A DNA stretch of 64,000 nucleotides from Butyrivibrio sp. YAB3001 (GCF_900112195.1 NZ_FOKR01000007.1:117584-181583), one strand, 5' to 3'. Counted from the first letter of the stretch, positions 40,843-49,403 are shown. Notes: generated by a model not told the origin, from the sequence alone. Program-made: numbers and translations.

Positions 40843-42912
40843 TCATACTGCAAAACCAATTCCCTGTTTTTTCTCCTTGAACTGATTTCCGACTACTGTT
40901 TCAAAATCCTCAGCCTTAAGCTGCATGATCTTCTCCTTAGAGATCTTTTTACCCTTGTTCTCCCTAAAGAGTCTCTGTGACTGGCGCATTTCTGCCTGTT
41001 CTAATAGATTACGGACAAATCGTCCATTACCAAACTCCTCATGGGCACATGCTTCCTTAAATATCTCCATAGATTTTGGTTCAACGTCTTCAGAAAGCTT
41101 AAATCCTCTCTTTTCAGCCATTAGCTTCAGGATCTGCCACATTTCATCAGCTTTATAATCCGGGAAGTCAAGATGGAATGCAATCCTACTTCTAAGGCCC
41201 TCATTCTTATCAAGGAACTCTTTCATTTTTTCAGGATATCCAGCAAAAATCACAATCACATCTTCTCTGTGGTTTTCCATTTCCTGTACTATAGTGTTTA
41301 TTGCCTCATCGCCAAAAGAATTTGAACCATCAACAAGAGAATACGCTTCATCAATAAAGAGAATTCCTCCATTAGCTTCTCTAAACTTCTCGCATACAGT
41401 CTTTGCTGTCCATCCTACATACCTGGCAATAAGATCAGCACGTCCTACTTCCACATAATTTCCGCTCTCAAGGACACCTTCTTTCTTTAATATCTGGGCT
41501 AGAAGTCTTGCTACAGAAGTCTTAGCGCTGCCAGGATTGCCGGTAAATATCATATGCATAGAGTTCGAATATGTATCCAGTCCCATCTTTGACCTTAACT
41601 TTCGAGCCTTTCCAGAATCGATTATCTGATCGACAACATTCTTGATTTCTGAAAGACCTATCATTTCCTTAAGCTCTTTATATGGTTCTGATTCAGGTCC
41701 CTTTTTATCCACCTTAACCACATCACAAGCCTTATAGGCTTTATAAATCCGCTCCTTAAGGCTTCTTCCGTACCAGGTATTGAACGCCTTATAAACTTCT
41801 GCAACGGTATAAAGCTTTTTCTTAGAAAGCACGCTATAGAAGTCTTCTTCCATCACAACGCTATCATGTTCTTTTGCAAGCTTTTGAAAGAATCTGAAGG
41901 ACTTGTCGTAATCTCCCGCACCTTCTTTTAGCTCTATGATACTTATATTCTCAACTGCCTTAGAAATCATAGCATTAGAGAAGCCAGGATTAGATGTGTT
42001 TTCAATAAAGAAGCATAATGTATACAGTCCATACTCTTTTACAAAAGAGTTAAGTTGCTCTGTAACCTGCTCGTAAGCAGATGCATAAACACCATGCATG
42101 CCATCATCACCTGACATATCGATTGAAACAGCGTTTCCCTGTGCAACCTGAAAAATCTTATCCAGTTCATCTTCATTTCGATATGCCCGTTCACCAATGG
42201 AAGTCAGTTTTTCTATTCTTGTACCTAAAACTCGGTTATTTGACCAAAGTGCGCTGATAAGCAGCTCGCTGATTGATTCTGCAGCCTGGTAATCGCCAAC
42301 AATGATTTTGTAATGAACAGGATTGCCGCAGTACTTCCTGGAATTATCGTTCGAATATATCCTCTTCAATTCCTCTATCAGCGTATCATCTGCCATCAGC
42401 TCTTCTGCTTTCTTTACAGCCTGCTTATACGTCATTTTTTTACTGATACACTTTTCTTTGACATTGAAATTGTTTGCACCATGGAAATAGTCTATAAGAA
42501 GTTCATCAGTAAAGTTCCTACATTGCCATGGTATCAAATCCTGACGATTGGCCTTCCTATACAGTTCATTGACCTCATAAGGGCATATTTCTTTCTGCGA
42601 TTTAAATGACACATTTTCAATAGCTTTATCAGAATCCGCTATTTTCTTGCTAACAAAATCCTTACATTTTTTCAGAGATACATTTTCAAGGCTACAACCA
42701 GCAAGAACGGTCAGCTCACTTTCATTTACAGCAACAATAAGCATAGATATATTACCCTCTAAGCCGCATTCTGGCCCGAGCTGCGAATTTAAATCACTCA
42801 CAAAATCCGCAAATTCGTTCCGCTTATTCTTACGTGCTTTAGATACGTTTTCTTCAGCTTCTTCAACTATTTCCCTTCTTGTATAGCTATATAAAAACTC
42901 ATAAAAAACCAT
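40843..42912 (-). CDS. CbxX/SpoVK-type AAA+ ATPase with long N-terminal region
   Basis: About 689 residues from the ATG 42912 (AGGAGG 7 nt upstream). The C-terminal 270 residues are a full AAA+ module of the CbbX/SpoVK group: Walker A FTGNPGSAKTSVARLL, Walker B GGILFIDEAYSLVD, sensor VIVIFAGYPEKMKEF and Arg finger GLRSRIAF. Residues about 195-375 (IIVGDYQAAESISELLISAL, GNAVSIDMSGDD) may be a degenerate second AAA+ module. The N-terminal 190 residues match nothing I know. It is the core remodelling enzyme of the island, behind operator copy c. Confidence 0.8.
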   Translation of the reverse strand: MVFYEFLYSYTRREIVEEAEENVSKARKNKRNEFADFVSDLNSQLGPECGLEGNISMLIVAVNESELTVLAGCSLENVSLKKCKDFVSKKIADSDKAIENVSFKSQKEICPYEVNELYRKANRQDLIPWQCRNFTDELLIDYFHGANNFNVKEKCISKKMTYKQAVKKAEELMADDTLIEELKRIYSNDNSRKYCGNPVHYKIIVGDYQAAESISELLISALWSNNRVLGTRIEKLTSIGERAYRNEDELDKIFQVAQGNAVSIDMSGDDGMHGVYASAYEQVTEQLNSFVKEYGLYTLCFFIENTSNPGFSNAMISKAVENISIIELKEGAGDYDKSFRFFQKLAKEHDSVVMEEDFYSVLSKKKLYTVAEVYKAFNTWYGRSLKERIYKAYKACDVVKVDKKGPESEPYKELKEMIGLSEIKNVVDQIIDSGKARKLRSKMGLDTYSNSMHMIFTGNPGSAKTSVARLLAQILKKEGVLESGNYVEVGRADLIARYVGWTAKTVCEKFREANGGILFIDEAYSLVDGSNSFGDEAINTIVQEMENHREDVIVIFAGYPEKMKEFLDKNEGLRSRIAFHLDFPDYKADEMWQILKLMAEKRGFKLSEDVEPKSMEIFKEACAHEEFGNGRFVRNLLEQAEMRQSQRLFRENKGKKISKEKIMQLKAEDFETVVGNQFKEKKQGIGFAV

Positions 42913-42937
42913 CTCTTTACCTCCTGCTGTAAAGCCT

Positions 42938-43285
42938 TCAATTCTCCTCATCAAAGTGACAATGGTAATGCTTGCTGCCATCTATATGTATAATGGGCTC
43001 TGCATCTATACCAAGGGTCTCCAAAACAGCCTGTACCTGCTCATGGCCTATATAGGGACTCATATAAACAAGCGGCTTCCCCTTGTTCGAAACTTCTACT
43101 CTTCCACGAGGATAGTAGTTGTATTTCCTATTACAGCCTTTTGGCTTCACAGACTCCCACAACTTCTCATGATTGTAGTTATTTCCTGCTTTGGATAGCC
43201 CTTCCATTATCCCCTCTTCATATCTGGAAATAATTAACTCATCTTCTACCAGCCAGAACACTCCTCTTATTCCTTCCTTACACAT
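42938..43285 (-). CDS. Conserved hypothetical protein, 115 aa
   Basis: Sequence features: GVFWLVEDELIISRYEEGIM, SKAGNNYNHEKLWESVKPK, YNYYPRGRVEVSNKGKPLVY and HIDGSKHYHCHFDEEN. I recall the YNYYPRGRVE...GKPxxYMxP...DGSKHYxC pattern from a widespread uncharacterised clostridial family. It is the first gene of the AAA+ operon, 25 nt before the ATPase start, and is directly preceded by operator copy c. Confidence 0.7.
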   Translation of the reverse strand: MCKEGIRGVFWLVEDELIISRYEEGIMEGLSKAGNNYNHEKLWESVKPKGCNRKYNYYPRGRVEVSNKGKPLVYMSPYIGHEQVQAVLETLGIDAEPIIHIDGSKHYHCHFDEEN

Positions 43286-43331
43286 TCCATATCTCCAGTG
43301 TTTTAGTGCCTTTCTGCTATCTTATAGTGTC

Positions 43332-43368
43332 ATTATAGATAGAGGCATGCGGAATTTTTTGTACATGC
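43332..43368 (-). promoter_or_regulatory. Shared palindromic operator, copy c
   Basis: GCATGCGGA (43345-43353) with GTACATGC (43361-43368) around a T-rich centre. TATAAT, the best -10 of the set, lies 7 nt beyond (43332-43337 complement). The first gene starts at 43285. Confidence 0.65.
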
Positions 43369-43455
43369 AAAACATGGTCATTCCGGCATCCCCAATGCCC
43401 AAACCTTTGTCTGATACTATCAGAGTATCGCGACAACAGCTTGGTTGACCTAAAA

Positions 43456-43482
43456 TGGGACGATGCATTTCGCATCGTCCCA
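43456..43482 (-). terminator. Hairpin downstream of the ParB-like gene
   Basis: TGGGACGATGC (43456-43466) pairs perfectly with GCATCGTCCCA (43472-43482), followed by TTTT in the minus direction. It probably ends the WYL operon; the 50 nt between it and the stop of the ParB-like frame contain nothing recognisable. Confidence 0.65.
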
Positions 43483-43533
43483 CAAGAAAACACTTCTATA
43501 GCAGTAGTTCCACGTATGAATATTGTTCATGTA

Positions 43534-43806
43534 CTAGCTCTGTCTCCGAATAATCGTACTAATCTTTTTCACACCTGCCTTCTGTGCAGCTCTAAGTCTA
43601 CGTTCTCCAGTAATAAGAATGTAGCTTCCATCCTTTTCATAAACCTCTATAAGAATCAAATTACCATGCTCCCTAATTGAATCTGCCAGTTCATCAAGTG
43701 CCCCATCATCAATCTTTTTCGGCTTTTTACTAGGAGCCAGCTGTTCTTTATCTATATCAAAATCTACAGGAATGCTTTCTTTATATGACTTGTCTACCAT
43801 TATCAC
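43534..43806 (-). CDS. ParB/sulfiredoxin-like domain, 3' part of a stop-interrupted gene
   Basis: The frame contains ALDELADSIREHGNLILIE and GSYILITGERRLRAAQKAGV, the ParB N-terminal (ParBc) CTPase/nuclease-like core. There is no HTH or dimer domain after it. In frame upstream it continues through GVQGVRPVIMVD, the end of a DUF6273-type domain, back to a TAA at 43903-43905. So this is the tail of one long gene whose front is the next entry; a GTG at 43806 is a possible restart but has no clear ribosome site. Confidence 0.65.
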   Translation of the reverse strand: MIMVDKSYKESIPVDFDIDKEQLAPSKKPKKIDDGALDELADSIREHGNLILIEVYEKDGSYILITGERRLRAAQKAGVKKISTIIRRQS

Positions 43807-43902
43807 TGGTCGTACACCCTGTACTCCGCTCAGATAAAAATCTCCTCCAACGAGATCTAATTCCCCTGATGGACTAATGCCGGTCCAGTTCCCTTCAAAT
43901 AG

Positions 43903-44364
43903 TTATGAGGGATCTCTAAGCAACCAGACACAGCATCCGTTCTCTGTACATAAGGAGTCCTCTTCCCAGGAATGCTTTGCCCACCCACTAGGTTTAGCTT
44001 TGCGATCGTCTATATTAGGCAGATACTTTTCCACTTCTTCTGCACTAAAAAGAATTACCATATCTTCTAAAACTTTTCCCCCTTGAGTTTGCACTTGAAT
44101 AGGATACATCTTTTCGCATTCATTATTGCTAAATGCAAACCGATAGAAATAATCATTTAACCAGTTTCTTACATAACTGTTTTCCCATTCAAGCTTATCA
44201 TTTTCGTAGTCTTCATCTCCGTACTGCATTGAATCAATGCAGTTTTTACTAATCAAAAGCATTTTCCCTTCTAATGTCTCATTTAATACAATCCTGGTTA
44301 TTGCTTTCATATCCATACTGCTTTTTTTGAAACGATACCTTCCGATTTTAACTGTTTTCATCAA
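43903..44364 (-). CDS. DUF6273-like domain, 5' part of a stop-interrupted gene
   Basis: 153 residues: MLLISKNCIDSMQYGDEDYE, SYVRNWLNDYFYRFAFSNNE and the partial C-terminal signature CVWLLRDPS. Domains of this type (DUF6273, often in surface or regulatory proteins) normally continue about 45 residues to a GVRPxI end. That end is present in the same frame beyond the TAA. The gene overlaps the stop of the previous gene by 4 nt and belongs to the WYL operon. Confidence 0.65.
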   Translation of the reverse strand: MMKTVKIGRYRFKKSSMDMKAITRIVLNETLEGKMLLISKNCIDSMQYGDEDYENDKLEWENSYVRNWLNDYFYRFAFSNNECEKMYPIQVQTQGGKVLEDMVILFSAEEVEKYLPNIDDRKAKPSGWAKHSWEEDSLCTENGCCVWLLRDPS

Positions 44365-45068
44365 ATCACCTCTACGCTCTCCGACGATTGGACCAGATCT
44401 TTGATTGTTTCTTTTATCGAAGCCTTGTCAGTTGTCTTCCTATACTGCGCAACTGCAGTCCATAATTTGTTCTCCCAGACAAGAACCGTCCCTTCATTTC
44501 TTGTAAAGCGCTTTCTAAGAACATCCTGTAATTCGTAATATTTCCCAGAATCTTTCCACCTACTCCAGGTACTAGATTCAATCTGGCAATCTATATCCGT
44601 GTACTTCAAGCCCTCCAGGATATAACTATCAATCGGAACATGGAAGTCCCTCATGTACTTTTCCAAAACATCTTTTTCGTGTCCCTTAAGCAAATCCAGG
44701 CTATAAGCTATATAGAGATATTTTGATGTCATATTCACCCATTTCTGAGCGTTTCCATATTCAAATGGCAACCCCTTAAATCCTTCTAGCAGCCTACTAC
44801 ATGCTTTTTTATGCCACTCGTCATAAACCATCTTCTTGTCAGAAAACAATTCCCTGAAAATATCTTGCAATTCATTTTTAGACTCCGCTTTCTGCTCTGC
44901 AGATTTTTTTCTCATATATTCCTTAACTCTTGTGTTATACGCCCCCTGATTAGTGGCATCCTTACATGCCCTATCTATAGAATTAGCTAGAAGCATCTCC
45001 CAATCACATTGATCATGTGTAACACCCAAATAACTATATGTCAAAAAGTCTATAGCAGTATTATTCAT
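44361..45068 (-). CDS. Hypothetical protein, 235 aa, in the WYL operon
   Basis: Mostly helical protein: MLLANSIDRACKDATNQGAY, KNELQDIFRELFSDKKMVYD, KWVNMTSKYLYIAYSLDLLK and VWENKLWTAVAQYRKTTDK. It overlaps the WYL gene by 8 nt and the DUF6273-like gene by 4 nt, so all three are co-translated. Not a family I recognise. Confidence 0.65.
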   Translation of the reverse strand: MNNTAIDFLTYSYLGVTHDQCDWEMLLANSIDRACKDATNQGAYNTRVKEYMRKKSAEQKAESKNELQDIFRELFSDKKMVYDEWHKKACSRLLEGFKGLPFEYGNAQKWVNMTSKYLYIAYSLDLLKGHEKDVLEKYMRDFHVPIDSYILEGLKYTDIDCQIESSTWSRWKDSGKYYELQDVLRKRFTRNEGTVLVWENKLWTAVAQYRKTTDKASIKETIKDLVQSSESVEVI

Positions 45069-46116
45069 ATCCTTTTAGCCCCTTCTTCAAATCCTCAATC
45101 GCTCTATTCCTCAGCTCCTTCGGCTCCAGAATCACAACATCCGGAGCATAGTTCTTGGCAAACTGCAGTACAGAGGTCTCATTGGCATTAACAGCAACAC
45201 TTACGTGGGTAGCATCCTGATTGTAGAATCGAACATCGCTTCCAAACATATCCACAATGTCGCTTATCATCTCATTAACTATCCTGAGCTTGGCTCTGGA
45301 AGTATCGCTGCTGTACATATAAACGTGCTCTTTCATATATTTTGAAAGATCCAGAGCCTGACCATTTGCACCCTTTAGCTTACTAAAAGGCTTTGATGTC
45401 TCTTCCAGCTTCTGAATATCTACAATCCTGTCCACACGGTAATTTGAGATATCCTCGTACTTGTCATAATTGCAGATAAGATAGTATTTTCCTTCTTTTG
45501 CAGCCATCTGGTACGGACTTACAACATATACTCTGTCCTTCCCATTCTCATCTTTCTTAGGATGCTGCTTAAGATCTGTTCCATATTCCACGTACTTGAA
45601 GGCAATCTTTTTCTTTTCATTTATAGCTTCATCTATCACATCAATATTGAAAAAGAGCTGCTTATTATTTGTCCTGTCCTTTGGCATTGTAGCAATATGC
45701 TTAACCCTGGACCTAAAGTAGATATTTGAGAGCTTTTCTATCTTTTCAACAAGCTCTTTGCACTGACTGTATGGAAGATGCTTGGAAAAAAGAAGTCCAT
45801 CAATAAGAAGCCGCAGCTCACTGTCCTCAAAATCCCTTACAAGATAGAAGTCGCTAAGAATGTAGTTTTCTTCCAGCTCTCCGGTCTTGGGGTTCTTAAC
45901 CATACGGATTGACTCGCTATAAGCAATGTCATAGCCGAACTCTTCAAGCTTCATCAGGTTTGTCTTGATAGACTTCCTGTCAGCATCCATGCCATATTCT
46001 TCCTTAAGCCGCTCCTCTATTTCCTTCTGACTTAAGCGGTGATCCTCATCTGTATATTTCCTGAGTATGTCTAAGAGATTAAAAAGCATCAGTTTCTTTG
46101 ATTGTTTTGTGCCCAT
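45061..46116 (-). CDS. WYL-domain transcriptional regulator
   Basis: 351 residues: N-terminal winged helix (LFNLLDILRKYTDEDHRLSQ, DRKSIKTNLMKLEEFGYDI), WYL domain (KKKIAFKYVEYGTDLKQHP, VVSPYQMAAKEGKYYLICNY, ISNYRVDRI) and the WCX C-terminal extension. WYL proteins of this build sense nucleotides or DNA ends and control defence and repair loci. Operator copy d precedes it, so it is the best candidate for the factor that recognises the shared palindrome, with autoregulation. Confidence 0.9.
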   Translation of the reverse strand: MGTKQSKKLMLFNLLDILRKYTDEDHRLSQKEIEERLKEEYGMDADRKSIKTNLMKLEEFGYDIAYSESIRMVKNPKTGELEENYILSDFYLVRDFEDSELRLLIDGLLFSKHLPYSQCKELVEKIEKLSNIYFRSRVKHIATMPKDRTNNKQLFFNIDVIDEAINEKKKIAFKYVEYGTDLKQHPKKDENGKDRVYVVSPYQMAAKEGKYYLICNYDKYEDISNYRVDRIVDIQKLEETSKPFSKLKGANGQALDLSKYMKEHVYMYSSDTSRAKLRIVNEMISDIVDMFGSDVRFYNQDATHVSVAVNANETSVLQFAKNYAPDVVILEPKELRNRAIEDLKKGLKGYE

Positions 46117-46161
46117 GTCAGCTCCTTTTTTACCGGAAAGTGCATTCCTTAATCAGCTACC

Positions 46162-46197
46162 ATTCTACTAACAATTATGGGCAATTTTTTCCACATA
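46162..46197 (-). promoter_or_regulatory. Shared palindromic operator, copy d (degenerate)
   Basis: Minus sense TATGTGGAAAAAATTGCCCATAA aligned to copy c without gaps, with TAGAAT (46162-46167 complement) exactly where copy c has TATAAT. The proximal arm is degenerate. It lies 63 nt from the WYL start, which fits weaker binding for autoregulation. Confidence 0.5.
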
Positions 46198-46258
46198 GAC
46201 AAATTAAGAAATCATAAAGAATCTTGAAACATGCATGTATAACAGTACCCATTTCGAA

Positions 46259-47272
46259 TTAGTTGTTATCTTCTTCATCCTCATCCTTATCTGCAAGTGC
46301 CTCAGCTTCCCTGCGTGATAATTCGAAGTATATTCCTGAAACATCCCCATGTCGTTTAGGGTCAAGTTCCTTCGCAATAACATTAGTACCTTTGATATAC
46401 TTGAATTCTTTGTCTACCCGGCTTACAGCTTCATCGACAGAATTTCCTTCTTTGTCGAAGATATCCAAGACAACCGCTTCGGATGCTCGGCATGAATGTA
46501 AAGTACTTCCCTTTCTCTTTGCATGCTCAGGGATCAGTAACTTCACAATCTTCCCTTCCCTACACTTTTTCCATGCAATAAACGATCCCTCTTCCGGACA
46601 GAATATAGGCATATGAAGTCCCTTTACGCCCTTCAGATTGTCAGGATTCAAATTTATTTCAGCAGTGCTAAGTCCCGTCATATCAGAGTTTGTAAAATCG
46701 GTCCAGTACGTCCTTCTGGCGAAATCGAAATTGGCATTGCAGAGCCTCGTATCCACGAAGGTTGAATCATCAAAGTCAGCACAGCAAAAGCGCGCTTCTT
46801 CCAGATCGGATCCTGAAAAATCACAATCACAGATTTCTGCCGCAAAGAAATTTGCCTTCTTTAAAACAGCATTCTTTATCTCACAGTCCCACATGCAAGA
46901 AAAGCTAAAACATGCCTTTTTACCTTTGCACTCATTGAGCTTAGAGAGCGTTAAGTTTACGTTGTAGAAAGTGGTGCCATCAATTACAGCCCCCGTCAAA
47001 TCCGCATTGTGCATATGAGCTCCCCAAAGGTTTGCATTAGACAAATTAGCTCCAGCAAGATTAGAGCTTCTAAGATTTACCCCCATCATGTCTGCATATG
47101 AAAAATCCATCCCAGACAGATCCATCTCGCTGAGGTCAACATCGCTAAAATCTGCACGCTTTCCTTCCTCATTGTTTTTGAGCCACTTAGTATGCTCTTC
47201 CATACGCTTGTCAAATTCAGCCTTTTCAATCTTCTTTTGTGTTAAAACCGACATTCCCATAGATATCTGCAT
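46259..47272 (-). CDS. Pentapeptide-repeat protein with C-terminal DUF5758-like domain
   Basis: 337 residues. After a helical start come about 30 pentapeptide repeats of the A(D/N)LxX type (FSDVDLSEMDLSGMDFSYAD, SNLAGANLSNANLWGAHMHN) forming a right-handed quadrilateral helix. The last 100 residues (FIAWKKCREGKIVKLLIPEH, STLHSCRASEAVVLDIFD) match a domain I know as DUF5758, found behind such repeats. I chose ATG 47272, which follows the previous stop by 4 nt. Function unknown; pentapeptide proteins often mimic DNA or act as scaffolds. Confidence 0.8.
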   Translation of the reverse strand: MQISMGMSVLTQKKIEKAEFDKRMEEHTKWLKNNEEGKRADFSDVDLSEMDLSGMDFSYADMMGVNLRSSNLAGANLSNANLWGAHMHNADLTGAVIDGTTFYNVNLTLSKLNECKGKKACFSFSCMWDCEIKNAVLKKANFFAAEICDCDFSGSDLEEARFCCADFDDSTFVDTRLCNANFDFARRTYWTDFTNSDMTGLSTAEINLNPDNLKGVKGLHMPIFCPEEGSFIAWKKCREGKIVKLLIPEHAKRKGSTLHSCRASEAVVLDIFDKEGNSVDEAVSRVDKEFKYIKGTNVIAKELDPKRHGDVSGIYFELSRREAEALADKDEDEEDNN

Positions 47273-47276
47273 ATCA

Positions 47277-47732
47277 TCACCTATTCCTTTCATCAATAAC
47301 AATCACTTTGTCTTCCGTACTCTCATCCTTTAGCTCATCACGTAGCTTCTTTATTTCTTCCGGTCCATACTTCCTTACATCATCGACAACTACTATCTTA
47401 TCGATGGACTTGAGTATCTTGAGAAAATCCGAAACTTCAGAAAAAGATGCTGCCACATTGCACGCCCCTTCAGGCACAGCCCCAGCGCCTCCTCCATCTG
47501 GATAAGGATCATCAAAGATCACATTGTTAAGTGAAATAAAGAAATGAGCCGTCCACCATTCAAGATCTACCTGGCCCTGATCATAGTCTTCTGTATCCAA
47601 GAAATCGCTCAGCAGAGTCTCATAATAATGTATATGCTTCCTGATAAAGTCGGCTACTCTATCATGAATCTTAAAATAAAGATATAAGATTCTACCTTTT
47701 TCTTCAGAACGAACAAATTTAACATTCTCCAT
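47277..47732 (-). CDS. Hypothetical protein, 151 aa
   Basis: Acidic soluble protein: RILYLYFKIHDRVADFIRKH, QVDLEWWTAHFFISLNNVIF and a C-terminal KIVVVDDVRKYGPEEIKKLR. First gene of a two-gene operon with the pentapeptide-repeat protein and preceded by operator copy e. No family recognised. Confidence 0.6.
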   Translation of the reverse strand: MENVKFVRSEEKGRILYLYFKIHDRVADFIRKHIHYYETLLSDFLDTEDYDQGQVDLEWWTAHFFISLNNVIFDDPYPDGGGAGAVPEGACNVAASFSEVSDFLKILKSIDKIVVVDDVRKYGPEEIKKLRDELKDESTEDKVIVIDERNR

Positions 47733-47785
47733 ATCATCTGCTCCTATCTTTGATAAACTCTTATGTTTTCTGTTCTTGTGATTTC

Positions 47786-47821
47786 ATGATAAAAGAAGGC
47801 ATGTGGAAATTTTTGCGCATG
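47786..47821 (-). promoter_or_regulatory. Shared palindromic operator, copy e
   Basis: GCATGTGGAAATTTTTGCGCATG spans 47799-47821 (21 of the bases fit the shared pattern with two arm mismatches); TATCAT (47786-47791 complement) starts 7 nt beyond. The first gene starts at 47732. Confidence 0.6.
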
Positions 47822-47861
47822 AAATTGTTAATTTCCGCAAGCCTATTGATATGGCAACCAT

Positions 47862-47900
47862 TTTCGGCTAAAATATGATTGAATCACATTTTAGCCGAAA
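47862..47900. repeat. 19-bp-arm palindrome before the ATPase gene
   Basis: TTTCGGCTAAAATATGATT (47862-47880) and AATCACATTTTAGCCGAAA (47882-47900) form a near-perfect inverted repeat with one mismatch and a 1-bp centre, ending 9 nt before the ATPase start. A similar sequence lies right after the gene. Confidence 0.7.
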
Positions 47901-47909
47901 GGATTTATC

Positions 47910-49142
47910 ATGAGACATATCGAAAGGGATCTTAAATCCAAGATAATAGACCTTAACAAAGAGTACTCTGCCATCCTGATCACAGGTGCAAGACAGGTTG
48001 GAAAGAGCACTTTGTTTGAAACCATAATGAAAGAACAGGGAGAAGAAAGAGAGATCGTCACCTTAGATGACCTGGAGGCTCGTGCTCTTGCCAAAAAAGA
48101 TCCTGCAATGTTTTTGCAGATCCATGAACCTCCTGTCATGATCGATGAAGTACAGTATGCTCCGGAGCTCTTTTCATATATCAAGATCGCAATAGACAAA
48201 GGTGCTGCCCCGGGATCATTCTGGCTTACAGGTTCGCAGGCCTTCAAGCTCATGGACCTGGCACAGGAGTCATTGGCCGGAAGAGTTGCAATACTCAGGC
48301 TCCCTCCTCTTTCGCAGCACGAAGCATATGGAAAAGATGTTTCCAGTCCATTTTCTGTTGATCTAAGCGCGCTTAAGAAACGTAAAAAGACACATGCGCC
48401 TGCTTCATTGGATGAAATATATGAACGCATCTGGATGGGCGGAATGCCCGGTCTTATCAGCGGAAAGTTTACTGACAGGGATGTTTACTACAGCAGTTAC
48501 ATCCAGACATATATCGAAAGAGATGTAAGCGACCTGATCCAGGGAGTAGACAAGCTCTTATTTCAGGACTTCATAAGGTCAGCTGCATCAAGGATAGGCG
48601 AGGTGCTTAATGTACATGCCATAGCAGGAGACGTCGGAATAAACGATGATACCGCAAAGCGCTGGTTACAGGTACTGGAAAAGTCAGAGATCATCACACT
48701 GCTACGTCCATACAGCAACAACCTGCTCCATAGAACGATCAAGACGCCAAAGCTGTATTTCTTTGATACCGGCCTTGTGGCTTACCTGACAAAATATTCA
48801 TCCCCGGAGATCCTTGCAAATGGCGCTCTGGCAGGACATATCCTTGAAAACTACGTTGTCATGGAGATCATCAAATCCTATAAAAACGCAGCCAAGGACT
48901 GCCTCTTCTGGTATTACAGGGATAAAGACAATAAAGAAGTGGATATGATCCTTGAAAGTGATGGAATGCTCCATCCAATAGAGGTCAAAAGATCGGTCAA
49001 TCCCGGCACTGAGCTGGTAGGTGCTTTCTCAGTATTAGACAAAGCAACGACACCAAGAGGCTCTGGCGCGATTATATGCATTAGACCTGAGCTGTCAGCA
49101 GTAGACAGCAATAACCTGATAGTTCCTGTGTGGTATATATAA
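47910..49142 (+). CDS. AAA_14/DUF4143-type ATPase
   Basis: 410 residues of the widespread orphan ATPase family: Walker A ITGARQVGKSTLFETI, Walker B PPVMIDEVQYAPEL, sensor SFWLTGSQAFKLM, and the C-terminal DUF4143 part with a PD-(D/E)xK-like nuclease core (VVMEIIKSYKNAAKDCLFWY, DKDNKEVDMILESDG, HPIEVKRS). Such genes occur in many scattered copies per genome and behave like selfish or mobile units; role unresolved. The gene is bracketed by two related palindromes. Confidence 0.85.
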   Translation: MRHIERDLKSKIIDLNKEYSAILITGARQVGKSTLFETIMKEQGEEREIVTLDDLEARALAKKDPAMFLQIHEPPVMIDEVQYAPELFSYIKIAIDKGAAPGSFWLTGSQAFKLMDLAQESLAGRVAILRLPPLSQHEAYGKDVSSPFSVDLSALKKRKKTHAPASLDEIYERIWMGGMPGLISGKFTDRDVYYSSYIQTYIERDVSDLIQGVDKLLFQDFIRSAASRIGEVLNVHAIAGDVGINDDTAKRWLQVLEKSEIITLLRPYSNNLLHRTIKTPKLYFFDTGLVAYLTKYSSPEILANGALAGHILENYVVMEIIKSYKNAAKDCLFWYYRDKDNKEVDMILESDGMLHPIEVKRSVNPGTELVGAFSVLDKATTPRGSGAIICIRPELSAVDSNNLIVPVWYI

Positions 49143-49152
49143 AAGAAAAATC

Positions 49153-49193
49153 GAGCGGCTAAAATCTGAATCAATCGGATTTTGGCCGCTCTT
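49153..49193 (+). terminator. Terminator/palindrome after the ATPase gene
   Basis: AGCGGCTAAAATCTGA (49154-49169) pairs with TCGGATTTTGGCCGCT (49175-49190), followed by CTTT. It terminates the ATPase gene and resembles the palindrome in front of the gene (CGGCTAAAAT-TGA core). Confidence 0.7.
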
Positions 49194-49217
49194 TAGTCCC
49201 CATGGAACACGTCCTTC

Positions 49218-49403
49218 TTACATATCATCAAGCTCATCTTCAAACTCCAACCATCCAAGGAGCCTGTCTTCTTCCCTTCCGCGACGAAGTTCCTCCTGCC
49301 TGCGTTCAAATTCTCTACGCTCTTTCTTGTTCATGCTGCCTACGAGTTTTTTGTACTGACCATCTGTCAGTCTTACATCCTTATATTTTTTTCCAAAAAA
49401 CAT
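49218..49403 (-). CDS. Small charged protein, about 61 aa
   Basis: MFFGKKYKDVRLTDGQYKKL, then MNKKERREFERRQEELRRG and an acidic end FEDELDDM. GGAGG lies 8 nt before the ATG at 49403. Highly charged, predicted helical. Family unknown. Confidence 0.55.
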   Translation of the reverse strand: MFFGKKYKDVRLTDGQYKKLVGSMNKKERREFERRQEELRRGREEDRLLGWLEFEDELDDM

